A DNA stretch of 64,000 nucleotides from CAIKMD01 sp035605975 (GTDB lineage: Bacteria; Pseudomonadota; Alphaproteobacteria; ATCC43930; CGMCC-115725): NCBI GenBank assembly GCA_035605975.1, contig DATNGG010000078.1, positions 13,449-77,448 on the forward strand. The letters are read 5' to 3'. The translations under genes and the position numbers were made by a program. This document shows positions 36,001 to 44,907 of this stretch, in pieces; the stretch's first letter is position 1, and every line of letters starts with the position of its first letter. The notes beneath the pieces were generated by a model. The model had not been told where the DNA came from. It did no database searches and was given only the letters and a program-made list of their open reading frames with translations.

Positions 36001-37911
36001 ATGCTGCGGATCGAAACCTTCACCAACAGCCGAGGCGGCAATGCCTTCTTCAAGGCGCTGACGCATCCTTTGGCGGCCCGCGCCATGCCCCCGCTGCTGA
36101 ACCGGCTGGGCCGATCCCCCATCGCCCTCTACGACGTCGACGGCCAGGCCGATGCCGTCGCGGAGCTCTACCCGCTCGGCACGCTCGAGCTTGCCGGATG
36201 CTTCGTCCAGGACGTGACGGCGATCGGCGCAAGCGTCTTGGGACAGCGCGCGCAGCCCGTCACCGCGCTGAAGGATTCGGGTGCCGGCACGGTGCTGGTC
36301 GCGGCCTTCGAGGCCGAGCGCGCGATCGCCCATATCCGCCATTTGCTGCCGCCCAACGCCGACATCGTCAGCCTCGACGCGCTGCGCCTGCCGCCGCGCA
36401 TGATCCCGAAGGGCCGGCGCTATCTCGACCCGCTCAACTTCGCCACCAATTTCGTGTTCTTTCGCGATGCGGACGGGCTGTCGACGCGACTCGTCACCGC
36501 CAATTACTGGTCGGGCTATGGCGGGGGCGAGCTTTCCCTGTGGTGCCTGCTGTTCGATCAATCGGGCAACGCGATCGCGGAGTGGGAGGAGTCGGTTCCG
36601 CCCGGCGCCGGCAGCATCGTCATCGACAGCGCCGAGGTGCGGCGGCGCTTCGCGCTGCCCGAATTCACGGGCCAGCTTTTTCTCCATGCGTTGGGCGCGG
36701 TGGGGCACGACGTCGTCAAATACGCGCTCGATATCTATGGCAAGGCGGGCGAGCCCAGCCTCTCCTCGACCCATGACGCCAATTCCTGGCCCGCCGATTA
36801 CTATGCGGGCTTGCCCGCGCCCGATGCCGGCGAGAGTGTCACGCTGTGGATTCAGAACAGCCAGCCCTGCCCGATCCCCGCAGGCGCGATCAAGCTCAAC
36901 CTCATGGGCGAGACGGCCATGCATCGGCTCGACCAGGCGGTCGCGCCCTTCGCCAGCTGCGCGCTCGATGTCGCCAGCCTCCTGCCGCAGGCGCGCTGGC
37001 CGCAGCAGATCGAGATCGAGGCCGGGAAATACATGGTCCGGCCGCGCTACGAGGTGATGGCGCGCGGCCGGCGCCGCATCGCCCATGTGAATGTCGAGCG
37101 CACGGATCTGAAGCCCGATCCGAAGCTCGCCGAACTCGGCAATCTCCTCGGCAAGGGCTTTCTCCTGCCCGCGCCGATCCTCCCGACCGCGCGCTGGCAA
37201 TCGACCGCGCTGCCGACGCCGATGGCGCGCAGCCAAGCCGAGCTGCCGATCGCGCTGATCGCCTATGACGCAGCCGGCCGCGAGATCGCGCGCCACGCCT
37301 TCGGGCGCCTCGCGCGCACATCCTCGGTCGCGCTCGAGCTCGATGCGGTTTTGCGCCCGCCGCAGCGTCAGGCGCTGGCAGAGCAAGGCGGCCATATGGA
37401 GCTGGTCTACGACCTCGCCGCGGACGGCGAGGCAGATGGCTGGCTCCATGCGCTCTTCCGCTATCGCGACCGGCGCAGCGGGCACGCGGCCGAGACCAGC
37501 TTCGGCGCTCATGTCTTCAACACGGTTCTGACTTACAAGGGCGAGCCGCAATCCTATGCCGGCAACCCGCCGGGTCTTTCGACCCGGCTTTTTCTTCGCC
37601 TCGGCGCCGAGCCGCAGGACACGCTCTGCCACCTGATCTACCCCGCATCGACCCCCTGGCACGCCGAGAGCGACACGAGCCTCATTCTTTACGATTCGCG
37701 CGGCGGCGAGATCGCCCGCGAGCACATCGCGATCGCCTGCTCGGGCTCGCGCTTCTGGCGCTATCACGAGATCTTCGCGGCGGAAACCCGCCGCCGCGCC
37801 GGCGCCGATGCCTATATTGTCATTCGCGATTTAAGCTGCCGGCTTTTCGGCTATCATGGTGTTTTGAACGGGGAAGGCGGCTTCAGCCTCGACCATATGT
37901 TTGGATTCTGA
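36001..37911 (+). CDS. Unknown 636-residue protein coupled to trxB
   Basis: I do not recognise a family. There is no signal peptide or obvious transmembrane helix. A short motif recurs: IALYDVDG (41-48), CLLFDQSGNAIAE (182-194), LIAYDAAGREIAR (419-431) and LILYDSRGGEIAR (561-573), suggesting repeated beta-sandwich modules. Other marked stretches are NFATNFVFFRDADGLSTRLV, PADYYAGLPAPDAGESVTLW and the end GGFSLDHMFGF. The TGA shares one base with the trxB ATG (TGATG), so translation is coupled. Codon usage and GC look like the neighbours, so there is no sign of recent transfer. Confidence 0.8.
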   Translation: MLRIETFTNSRGGNAFFKALTHPLAARAMPPLLNRLGRSPIALYDVDGQADAVAELYPLGTLELAGCFVQDVTAIGASVLGQRAQPVTALKDSGAGTVLVAAFEAERAIAHIRHLLPPNADIVSLDALRLPPRMIPKGRRYLDPLNFATNFVFFRDADGLSTRLVTANYWSGYGGGELSLWCLLFDQSGNAIAEWEESVPPGAGSIVIDSAEVRRRFALPEFTGQLFLHALGAVGHDVVKYALDIYGKAGEPSLSSTHDANSWPADYYAGLPAPDAGESVTLWIQNSQPCPIPAGAIKLNLMGETAMHRLDQAVAPFASCALDVASLLPQARWPQQIEIEAGKYMVRPRYEVMARGRRRIAHVNVERTDLKPDPKLAELGNLLGKGFLLPAPILPTARWQSTALPTPMARSQAELPIALIAYDAAGREIARHAFGRLARTSSVALELDAVLRPPQRQALAEQGGHMELVYDLAADGEADGWLHALFRYRDRRSGHAAETSFGAHVFNTVLTYKGEPQSYAGNPPGLSTRLFLRLGAEPQDTLCHLIYPASTPWHAESDTSLILYDSRGGEIAREHIAIACSGSRFWRYHEIFAAETRRRAGADAYIVIRDLSCRLFGYHGVLNGEGGFSLDHMFGF

Positions 37912-38879
37912 TGAGCGAGCGCATTCACACTCGGTTTCTTATCATCGGCGCGGGGCCTGCGGGCTATACGGCGGCGGTCTATGCTGCGCGCGCCAATCTC
38001 AATCCCGTGCTCGTCCAAGGCCTCCAGCCCGGCGGCCAGCTCATGATCACCACCGATGTCGAGAACTACCCGGGCTTCGCCGAGGTGATCCAAGGCCCCT
38101 GGCTGATGGAGCAGATGCAAAAGCAGGCCGAGCATGTCGGCACGCGGATGATCGGCGACATCATCGTCTCCTGCGACCTGTCGCGCCGGCCCTTCACCTG
38201 CGTCGGCGATTCGGGCGATATTTATATCGCCGAGGCGATTGCCATCTGCACCGGCGCCCAGGCGCGCTGGCTCGGCATCCCCGGCGAGGAAAAGCTCCGC
38301 GGCTTTGGCGTCTCGGCCTGCGCCACTTGCGACGGCTTTTTCTTCCGCGGCCGCGAGGTCGCGGTTATCGGCGGCGGCAACACCGCCGTCGAGGAAGCGC
38401 TCTACCTCACCCATCACGCGAAGAAGGTGACGGTGATCCACCGCCGCGACACGTTCCGCGCCGAGCAGATTTTACAGGCGCGGCTCTTCGCCAATCCGAA
38501 GGTCGAGGTGATCTGGGACAGCGTGGTCGAGGAGATTCTGGGCGCGGCGGCGCCGCCCCACGTCACCGGCCTCAGGGTGAAGAACGTCAAAACCGGCGCG
38601 TCGCGCGATCTCGATTTCGACGGCGTCTTCGTCGCCATCGGTCATGATCCGGTGACGCAGATGTTCAAGGGCCAACTCGCCTTGGACGAAGGCGGCTACA
38701 TCCTGACCAAGGCCGATTCCACGGCAACCGATATCCCCGGCGTCTTCGCGGCCGGCGATGTGCGCGACAAAGTCTTTCGTCAGGCCGTGACCGCGGCCGG
38801 CATGGGCTGCATGGCGGCTTTGGAGGCCGAGAAGTTTCTCGCGGCAGCCCCGGCCGGCGCGCTGACCCGGGCGGAATAG
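37911..38879 (+). CDS. trxB: Thioredoxin reductase TrxB
   Basis: A 322-residue flavoprotein that uses NADPH to reduce thioredoxin. FAD-binding GAGPAG at 13-18, redox CATC at 137-140 in SACATCDGFFF, NADPH-binding GGGNTA at 154-159, and the C-terminal FAAGDVRDKVFRQAVTAAGMG are all intact. Its start overlaps the stop of the upstream unknown gene by one base. A LysR-type gene follows 10 bases later. Confidence 0.97.
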   Translation: MSERIHTRFLIIGAGPAGYTAAVYAARANLNPVLVQGLQPGGQLMITTDVENYPGFAEVIQGPWLMEQMQKQAEHVGTRMIGDIIVSCDLSRRPFTCVGDSGDIYIAEAIAICTGAQARWLGIPGEEKLRGFGVSACATCDGFFFRGREVAVIGGGNTAVEEALYLTHHAKKVTVIHRRDTFRAEQILQARLFANPKVEVIWDSVVEEILGAAAPPHVTGLRVKNVKTGASRDLDFDGVFVAIGHDPVTQMFKGQLALDEGGYILTKADSTATDIPGVFAAGDVRDKVFRQAVTAAGMGCMAALEAEKFLAAAPAGALTRAE

Positions 38880-38889
38880 GCGTACGCCC

Positions 38890-39798
38890 ATGAGCTCGCC
38901 GATGGACTGGGACAAATTGCGCGTCTTTCACGCCGTTGCCGAGGCGGGCAGCTTCACCCATGCCGGCGAGGCGCTCAATCTGAGCCAGTCGGCGGTCAGC
39001 CGGCAGATCAGCGCGCTCGAGGAAAGCCTCTCCGTGCCGCTGTTTCATCGCCATGCCCGCGGCCTCATCCTCACCGAGCAGGGCGACCTGCTCTATCGCA
39101 CCGCGCGCGAGGTCTTCGCAAAGCTCGCCATGACCGAGGCGATGCTGTCGGAATCGAAGGACCGGCCAAAAGGGCCGCTGAAGGTCACCACCACGGTCGC
39201 GTTCGGCTCGGCCTGGCTCACCCCGCGCATCCGCGAGTTTCTCGACCTTTATCCCGAGATTCAAGTGTCGGTCGTGGTCGACGACACCGAGCTCGACCTG
39301 TCGATGCGCGAGGCGGATGTCGCGATCCGCATGACGCCGCCGCGCCAGCCCGATCTGGTTCAGCGCCACCTCATGACGGTGCGCTATCACGCCTATGCCT
39401 CGCCCGAATATCTGAAGAAGCACGGCACGCCGCAGCGGCCCGAGGATCTCGACAAGCATCGCATCATCATCTACGGCGCGGATGCGCATCCGCCGATCCG
39501 CAATGCCAGCTGGCTGCTCGAAGCGGGCGCCCGGCCAGGCTTCGAGCGCCATCCGATCCTCGCGATCAACAACCTTTACGCCATTCTGCGCGCGCTCGAA
39601 TCGGGCGTCGGCATCGCTTCGCTGCCGAGCTTCATGGACGCCGAGACCTCGGGGCTGGTGCGGGTTCTGCCCGACCTTCTCGGCGGCGAGTTCGAAGCCT
39701 TCTTCGTCTATCCGGAAGAGCTTCGCAGCTCGAAGCGCATCGCCGTCTTCCGCGACTTCCTGTTGCGCAAGGTCGCCGAGGGCAAGAACGGCAATTAG
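38890..39798 (+). CDS. LysR family transcriptional regulator
   Basis: A 302-residue LTTR. The HTH is at about residues 6-65 (WDKLRVFHAVAEAGSFTHAGEALNLSQSAVSRQISALEE). The effector-binding domain includes LKVTTTVAFGSAWLTPRIREF and ends with an FPEEL-like VYPEELRSSKRI. It lies 10 bases after trxB; trxB-LysR pairs are frequent in alphaproteobacteria. Effector and targets are unknown. Confidence 0.95.
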   Translation: MSSPMDWDKLRVFHAVAEAGSFTHAGEALNLSQSAVSRQISALEESLSVPLFHRHARGLILTEQGDLLYRTAREVFAKLAMTEAMLSESKDRPKGPLKVTTTVAFGSAWLTPRIREFLDLYPEIQVSVVVDDTELDLSMREADVAIRMTPPRQPDLVQRHLMTVRYHAYASPEYLKKHGTPQRPEDLDKHRIIIYGADAHPPIRNASWLLEAGARPGFERHPILAINNLYAILRALESGVGIASLPSFMDAETSGLVRVLPDLLGGEFEAFFVYPEELRSSKRIAVFRDFLLRKVAEGKNGN

Positions 39799-39810
39799 CC
39801 GCCTCGGCCG

Positions 39811-40362
39811 CTAAAGATCGAGCGGCCGCGAGCCGTCGGGCGTTTCTACGTCGCAGGCGCTCAACGTCACGCCCACCATGTCGTAAAAGCCGATCGAGAA
39901 GATCAGCTCGACGAGCACCGGCTCGCCCAGCGCCGCCTTGGCCCGCGCAAAGCTCGCGGGGCTCAAGGCACGCTCGTCCATGATCTCGGTGGTGACGTCA
40001 TAGACGAGTTGCTCGTCGGCGCGCTCGAAGACGGGCTTGCCGCCGGTGCGGATCGCTTCGACGGCCGCCGCCGGAATGCCCAACTCTCTGGCGCGGGCGC
40101 CATGCGCCCACCAGGCGAATTGCGCCGACCAGCGGCGGATCACCACCAAGGTCATCAGCTCGAAAAGGCGCCGCTCGAGCTTTCCCTGCCGGCGCTGCGC
40201 GACGAACAGATCGACGATCGCCGGACCGATGCCCGGCATGCGCAGCCACACGGAGAACGGCCCGCCGAGCCCGTTATGCGCGATGACCGTGCGCAACTTA
40301 TCGAGCGCACGGCGCTGCGCGTCGTCGAGATCGGCTTCCGTGAATTCCGAAAGACGGCTCAT
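39811..40362 (-). CDS. Carboxymuconolactone decarboxylase-family (AhpD-like) protein
   Basis: A 183-residue all-helical protein with the CMD layout: GPFSVWLRMPGIGPAIVDLF, RLFELMTLVVIRRWSAQFAWWAHGARARELGI and an end RPLDL. The AhpD-type CxxC pair is absent, so it is unlikely to be a peroxidase reductant. ATG 40362-40360 agrees with the family start; GGGAGG is 12 bases upstream, slightly far. Convergent with lysR. Probably an aromatic-catabolism accessory enzyme, reaction unknown. Confidence 0.82.
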   Translation of the reverse strand: MSRLSEFTEADLDDAQRRALDKLRTVIAHNGLGGPFSVWLRMPGIGPAIVDLFVAQRRQGKLERRLFELMTLVVIRRWSAQFAWWAHGARARELGIPAAAVEAIRTGGKPVFERADEQLVYDVTTEIMDERALSPASFARAKAALGEPVLVELIFSIGFYDMVGVTLSACDVETPDGSRPLDL

Positions 40363-40550
40363 GATGGTAGTTCCTCCCGATCGGTTCGCTCCCTCAGCGG
40401 CCGGCACGATGCCATAACGGTAGCGATCCGTCGCGCGAAAATCGGCCGGATTTGCCGTCGCGGCGGGAGCAGCGATGCAGATTTTGCAACGGAGGCAATC
40501 GGAATTTTGTATGGCAATGCCGGCGACCCCGCCGCATCTTCTCACCATGC

Positions 40551-40683
40551 ACCGTCGTGATTCGTCACGACGCGCGCGTATTTCCGGCTCGGCTAACCGG
40601 AAAGAGGGTCCTTGGATCCTTGCGTCGTAAAGACGTATAGCCTCCCTGTTCAAACTGGCCCCGGCATCGCGTCGGGGCTTTTT
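40551..40683 (+). ncRNA. Candidate structured ncRNA or leader with terminal terminator
   Basis: The gap 40363-40773 contains stacked hairpins on the plus strand: CGTCGTGA/TCACGACG around TTCG (40553-40572), TTTCCGG/CCGGAAA (40581-40603), CGTC/GACG (40623-40635), an unpaired anti-Shine-Dalgarno-like stretch GCCTCCCTG (40640-40648), and a perfect intrinsic terminator. No coding frame is supported. It could be a small RNA or a terminating leader of the ABC ATPase gene that begins 90 bases later. The 5' end is a guess at the first hairpin, and no riboswitch family was recognised. Confidence 0.45.
40658..40683 (+). terminator. Rho-independent terminator upstream of ABC ATPase gene
   Basis: GCCCCGGC (40658-40665) pairs with GTCGGGGC (40671-40678), one G-U, with loop ATCGC, followed by five T (40679-40683). 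No coding gene on this strand ends near it; the nearest plus-strand gene stops about 860 bases upstream. Confidence 0.8.
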
Positions 40684-40773
40684 CTTTGGGGTTTGCTCCG
40701 CTCGCAGCGGCGCGGTGTCTGGCTCCCCTTTCACCCGGCCGGTATGATCCGCCGTAAGCCAAGCACCCGAGCC

Positions 40774-41883
40774 ATGATCGGCATCAGCAATCTTTCGATG
40801 AGCTATCGCAGCAGCCATGGCGCGCATCTTGCCGTCAACGGCATCTCGCTCGAGGCGCGGCAAGGCAGCTTCTACACGCTGCTTGGGCCGTCCGGCTGCG
40901 GCAAGACGAGCCTTTTACGCTGCGTCGCGGGTCTCGAGCAGCCGGATGAAGGCGAGATCACGATTGCCGGTGAAACTGTTTACTCAAGTCAACGGAGCAT
41001 CTTTGTGCCGCCGCATCGCCGCCGCATCGGCATGGTGTTCCAGTCCTATGCGATCTGGCCGCACATGACCGTGTTCGAGAATGTTGCCTTCCCGTTGCGG
41101 CGTCGTCATCCGCGCCCCGGCAAAGCCGAGATCCGCGAGCGCGTGCGCGCCGCGCTCGCCCTCGTCAAGCTCGACGGGCTGGAGCAGCGCCCCGCTCCGT
41201 TTCTCTCGGGCGGCCAGCAGCAGCGCCTCGCTCTGGCGCGGGCGCTCGCGGCGGAGCCGCGCGTGCTGCTGCTCGACGAGCCGCTCTCCAACCTCGACGC
41301 CAAGCTGCGCGAGGAGATGCGCGGCGAAATCCGCCAGATGGTCGGCCGCCTCGGCGTCACCTCCCTGTTCGTCACCCATGAGCAGATCGAGGCACTGACC
41401 ATGTCCGACGTTGTGGCGGTGATGAGGGATGGGCGCATCGTCCAGGAAGGCACGCCCGAAGCGATCTACCATCAGCCATCCGAGGTATTCGTCGCCGATT
41501 TCATCGGCCGCTCGAATTTCCTCGCCGGCCGGATCACCGCGATGACCGGCAATTCCGGCAATGCGACCGCGACGGTCGCGACGGCGATCGGCCCGATCGA
41601 TGCGCGTCTCGAGCACGATGCGCGGATCGGCGACAGGGTGACGGTTGCGATCCGGCCGGAGAATGTGACGCTGCTGCCGCATGGCGGCGATCCCGGCACG
41701 CCGCACAATCATTTTGCCGGCACGATCGAGACGATCCTTTATGTCGGCAATCTGCTCGACTGCGTCGTCCGCGTCGGGGAGGAGCACATCCGGGTGCAGC
41801 TCCAGCCTCCAGCCATGGTCGATCGCGGCGCAGAGGTGCGCCTCGCCTTTCCAGTCGAACATTGCCTGGCGCTGCGGGGTTAA
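40774..41883 (+). CDS. Orphan ABC transporter ATP-binding protein (PotA/FbpC/UgpC type)
   Basis: A 369-residue ATPase of the carbohydrate/polyamine/iron importer class. Walker A GPSGCGKTS at 38-46, signature LSGGQQQR at 144-151, Walker B VLLLDEP at 164-170, switch FVTHEQIEA, and a C-terminal TOBE regulatory domain (about 240-369, with VAIRPENVTLLPHG). The start at 40774 is where similarity begins; ATG 40744 is in frame. No permease or binding protein is adjacent. Transcription may be controlled by the terminator 90 bases upstream. Confidence 0.92.
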   Translation: MIGISNLSMSYRSSHGAHLAVNGISLEARQGSFYTLLGPSGCGKTSLLRCVAGLEQPDEGEITIAGETVYSSQRSIFVPPHRRRIGMVFQSYAIWPHMTVFENVAFPLRRRHPRPGKAEIRERVRAALALVKLDGLEQRPAPFLSGGQQQRLALARALAAEPRVLLLDEPLSNLDAKLREEMRGEIRQMVGRLGVTSLFVTHEQIEALTMSDVVAVMRDGRIVQEGTPEAIYHQPSEVFVADFIGRSNFLAGRITAMTGNSGNATATVATAIGPIDARLEHDARIGDRVTVAIRPENVTLLPHGGDPGTPHNHFAGTIETILYVGNLLDCVVRVGEEHIRVQLQPPAMVDRGAEVRLAFPVEHCLALRG

Positions 41884-41976
41884 ACCCTAGCCGCGAGAGC
41901 GCCGCCGCCGGCTTTCGAGACCTTCGTCCGGGCGCCTTGGGGGTTCAACTGATTCGTTTTTTGGTAAAGTAGCTCC

Positions 41977-43749
41977 ATGGACACACACGCCTCGACCAAT
42001 CGCACCGCCGACCCTGTCGTGACCGAGATCGTGCGCAATGCCGTGATCGCGGTGACGGAGGAGATGAAAACCAACCTCACGCGCACCGCCTACAACATCA
42101 TCATCTACGAGGCGCTCGACTTCACCACCGGGCTTTTCACGGTGAAGGGCGAGACCGTGTCGATCGGCCTGGGCCTCCCCATGTTCATTCGCGGCATGGC
42201 CGAGACGGTCAAGGCGAAGATCCGCCATTTCGGCATCGACTCGATGAAGCCGGGCGACATCTATGTGACGAACGATGCCTACACCACCGGCAGCCATTTG
42301 AACCACGTGACGCTCACCCTGCCGATCTTCCATCGCGGCACCTTGAGCGGCTTCGCCTGCTGCATGGCGCATTGGCTCGATATCGGCGGCGCGCTGCGCG
42401 GCTTCGGCACCGATATCTATGCCGAGGGCATCCAGATCCCGATCGTCAAATACCAGGACGAGGGCCGGATCAATCAGGACCTGCTCGACATCATCCGCAT
42501 GAATGTGCGGATTCCCAACCGGGCGATGGGCGATCTGCGCGCGCAGGTGGCGGCGGTCAAAACCGGCGAGCGGCGCTTCCTTCAGCTCCTCGACCGCTAT
42601 GGCCGCCAAGAGGTGCTCGACGCCATCGCCGCGGTGATGGATCATTCCGAGGCCAAGGCGCGGGCGCGCACGCGCACCATCCCTGAAGGCGTCTACGAAG
42701 CCGAGAGCTTCATGGACGATGACGGCGTCGATCTCGCGCGCAAGGTGCCGATCAAGGTCAAGGTCGCGGTCGCCGGCGACGAGATGACGATCGACCTCTC
42801 GGATGTCTCCTCGCAGGTCCGCGGCTTTTACAATTCCGGCCAGACCACGGGCTATGGCTGCACCCAGGTCGCCTATAAATGCGTCACCTCCCCCACCGAC
42901 TACCCGGTCAATGACGGCTCGTTCCGCAGCCTCAAATCGATCGTGCCCGCCGGCAAGGTGGTGAGCGCCGTGCGCCCCGCGCCGATGCGCAAATGGATGA
43001 CTTATCCGATGACCGTGATCGACACGGTGTTCAAGGCGCTGGCTCCGGCAATCCCCGACCGCGTCATCGCCGGGCACCATGCCGATCTCCTCTCGGTCAA
43101 TGTTCACGGCATCAACCCGAAGACTAAGGAATTCTTCATCGGCGGGACCTCGCTGCCGGGCGGCGGCTGGGGCGCCAAGCGCAACCAGGACGGCATCTCG
43201 GCAACCGTCTGCATCAATGACGGCGACACGCATAACAGCCCCAACGAGCAGACCGAGGCGAAATTCCCGATCGTGGTCGAGAGCTATTCGCTGATCCCCG
43301 ATTCGGGCGGCGCCGGCAAATTCCGCGGCGGGCTCGGGGTCGAGCGCGTGTCGCGGGCGCGCTCGGCGATCACCGTCAACAGCCAGATCGATCGCGTTCA
43401 CTGCAAGCCCTGGGGCCTCGATGGCGGCTTGGAGGCGAGCGGCAATTCGCTCGCCATCCGCGTCGATGGGACGTGGCAGGAGGATTTCCCCAACGCCAAA
43501 TTCATCTTCGAGCTGAAGAAGGACGGCGATGCGTTCCGCGTCCGCTCGGGCGGCGGCGGCGGTTACGGCAAGCCTTGGGAGCGCGCCGTGGCCGCGGTGC
43601 AGAGCGATGTCCGCCAGGGCTATGTCTCGGTCTCGGCCGCGGCCGAACTCTACGGCGTGGTCATCGATCCCGAAAGCTTCGCGGTCGACGAAGAGGCCAC
43701 CGCGAAAAAGCGCGCGCAGCTGCGCGACGCCGTAGCGGCGCGCCCCTGA
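41977..43749 (+). CDS. Hydantoinase B/oxoprolinase family protein (HyuB)
   Basis: A 590-residue protein of the HyuB/oxoprolinase B family, which normally works with a HyuA ATPase partner to hydrolyse hydantoins, oxoproline or N-methylhydantoin, or as a carboxylase subunit. Clear signatures: VTEEMKTNLTRTAYNIIIYEALDF (first half), NDAYTTGSHLNHVTL, GFYNSGQTTGYG, and DSGGAGKFRGGLGVERV. The length is normal. No HyuA gene is in the window on either side. The ribosome site is weak. Confidence 0.9.
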   Translation: MDTHASTNRTADPVVTEIVRNAVIAVTEEMKTNLTRTAYNIIIYEALDFTTGLFTVKGETVSIGLGLPMFIRGMAETVKAKIRHFGIDSMKPGDIYVTNDAYTTGSHLNHVTLTLPIFHRGTLSGFACCMAHWLDIGGALRGFGTDIYAEGIQIPIVKYQDEGRINQDLLDIIRMNVRIPNRAMGDLRAQVAAVKTGERRFLQLLDRYGRQEVLDAIAAVMDHSEAKARARTRTIPEGVYEAESFMDDDGVDLARKVPIKVKVAVAGDEMTIDLSDVSSQVRGFYNSGQTTGYGCTQVAYKCVTSPTDYPVNDGSFRSLKSIVPAGKVVSAVRPAPMRKWMTYPMTVIDTVFKALAPAIPDRVIAGHHADLLSVNVHGINPKTKEFFIGGTSLPGGGWGAKRNQDGISATVCINDGDTHNSPNEQTEAKFPIVVESYSLIPDSGGAGKFRGGLGVERVSRARSAITVNSQIDRVHCKPWGLDGGLEASGNSLAIRVDGTWQEDFPNAKFIFELKKDGDAFRVRSGGGGGYGKPWERAVAAVQSDVRQGYVSVSAAAELYGVVIDPESFAVDEEATAKKRAQLRDAVAARP

Positions 43750-43759
43750 CGCTCCGGGC

Positions 43760-44224
43760 TCAGACCGCGCGGGTTTGCTTTCCCGCCGCGCGCTTGCGCA
43801 GCGTGTCGAACAATTCCGCATTGGCGCAGAAGCGTCGATAGGCCGCGCCATCTGCCGCCGGATCGTCGAGCCAATGCCGGCAGTCGCGGCGCGACCGGCA
43901 GGCGGCGCAGCCGCGCTCAAGCGCATAGCGCGAGCGCGGATCGAGCGCTTCGGTGTCGAGCCCGAGGCGTCGCGCCATGCCGGACAGCAGCCGGCCCGCA
44001 GCCGGATGGCCGGCGATCAGCTGCGCGAGCTCCGCGCGGGTAACGCCGATATCGGCGAGAACCGTGTCGAGCCCGCCCCGGCGATCGAGCTCGGTGAGTT
44101 CCGCGCGCAACGCCGCGCGCTTCGTGATGTCGGAAAAGATCTGGCGAATCTCGCCGATCACCCGCGCAATCGCGCCTGCGCAGTCCCGGCGTCGCGGGTC
44201 CATCGCAGAGCCAATGTGTTCCAT
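43760..44224 (-). CDS. DUF6455 family protein
   Basis: A 154-residue protein ending in a cysteine cluster (CAACRSRRDCRHWLDD, then YRRFCANAELFDTLR) typical of the DUF6455 family of alphaproteobacteria, with an upstream LTELDRRGGLDTVLADIGVTRAEL segment. The cysteines suggest metal or disulfide chemistry but function is unknown. GAGGAG precedes ATG 44224-44222. It converges on hyuB with 10 bases between the stops. Confidence 0.75.
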   Translation of the reverse strand: MEHIGSAMDPRRRDCAGAIARVIGEIRQIFSDITKRAALRAELTELDRRGGLDTVLADIGVTRAELAQLIAGHPAAGRLLSGMARRLGLDTEALDPRSRYALERGCAACRSRRDCRHWLDDPAADGAAYRRFCANAELFDTLRKRAAGKQTRAV

Positions 44225-44456
44225 GACACCGCTCCTCGAATCTTTCCCCGACGCTTAGCGCCGTCCGGATGTCTCCGGATTGACGCAGATCAATCGCGCT
44301 CCAGCTGCGGCAATTCGCACGGATCCCGGCGGGTTTCCGCGCCGACGCTCCGGCCGTCGCGCCTCGTGCTTCGCCTTGGCCCCGCCGGCCCTCCGGTCGT
44401 ATCATTCGCCCACGCACGGATCCCGTGCGCGACCCGAACTCGTGGAGGAGATGCTC

Positions 44457-44783
44457 ATGTCCAAATATCTGGTCCAAGCGTCCTACACCGCCGACGGGGT
44501 GAAGGGTCTTGCCAAGGATACGGCTTCCGGCCGCAAAGCGGCGGTGGCACATGCCATCGAATCGCTCGGCGGCACGCTCGAGAATCTCTATTTTTCGTTC
44601 GGCGAATGCGACATTCTTGCGATCCTCGACTTGCCGGACAATGCGGCGGCAGCGCGCTTTGCGTTGCGCGCGGCGAGCACCGGTCAGGTGAGCGTGAAGA
44701 CAACGCCCCTGCTCACCCCCGAAGAAGTCGACAAGGCGCTGCTGAAGACGGTCGACTATCGCGCACCGGGCCAAGCGCGCTGA
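44457..44783 (+). CDS. GYD domain-containing protein
   Basis: A 108-residue GYD (PF08734) dimeric alpha-beta barrel-like protein: MSKYLVQASYTADGVKGLAKD, LGGTLENLYFSFGECDILAILDLPDNAAAA and LLTPEEVDKAL. The second ATG (44457) is chosen since GGAGG lies eight bases upstream, ideal spacing; the ATG at 44451 is too close. It is followed by a strong terminator, so it is probably monocistronic. Function unproven. Confidence 0.9.
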   Translation: MSKYLVQASYTADGVKGLAKDTASGRKAAVAHAIESLGGTLENLYFSFGECDILAILDLPDNAAAARFALRAASTGQVSVKTTPLLTPEEVDKALLKTVDYRAPGQAR

Positions 44784-44810
44784 CCTGCCCGATCCTTGCT
44801 TCCGCCATCA

Positions 44811-44836
44811 AGCCCCGCTTCGGCGGGGCTCTCTTT
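44811..44836 (+). terminator. Rho-independent terminator after GYD gene
   Basis: Perfect 8-bp stem AGCCCCGC/GCGGGGCT with a stable UUCG tetraloop (44819-44822), followed by CTCTTT. It begins 28 bases after the GYD stop. Confidence 0.82.
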
Positions 44837-44907
44837 CCCCCGCGCGTCGCAAGCCGGGCGGAAATCGCCTATCATCGCCATACCGGTTCGGCACGAGGGA
44901 GGTGGCC

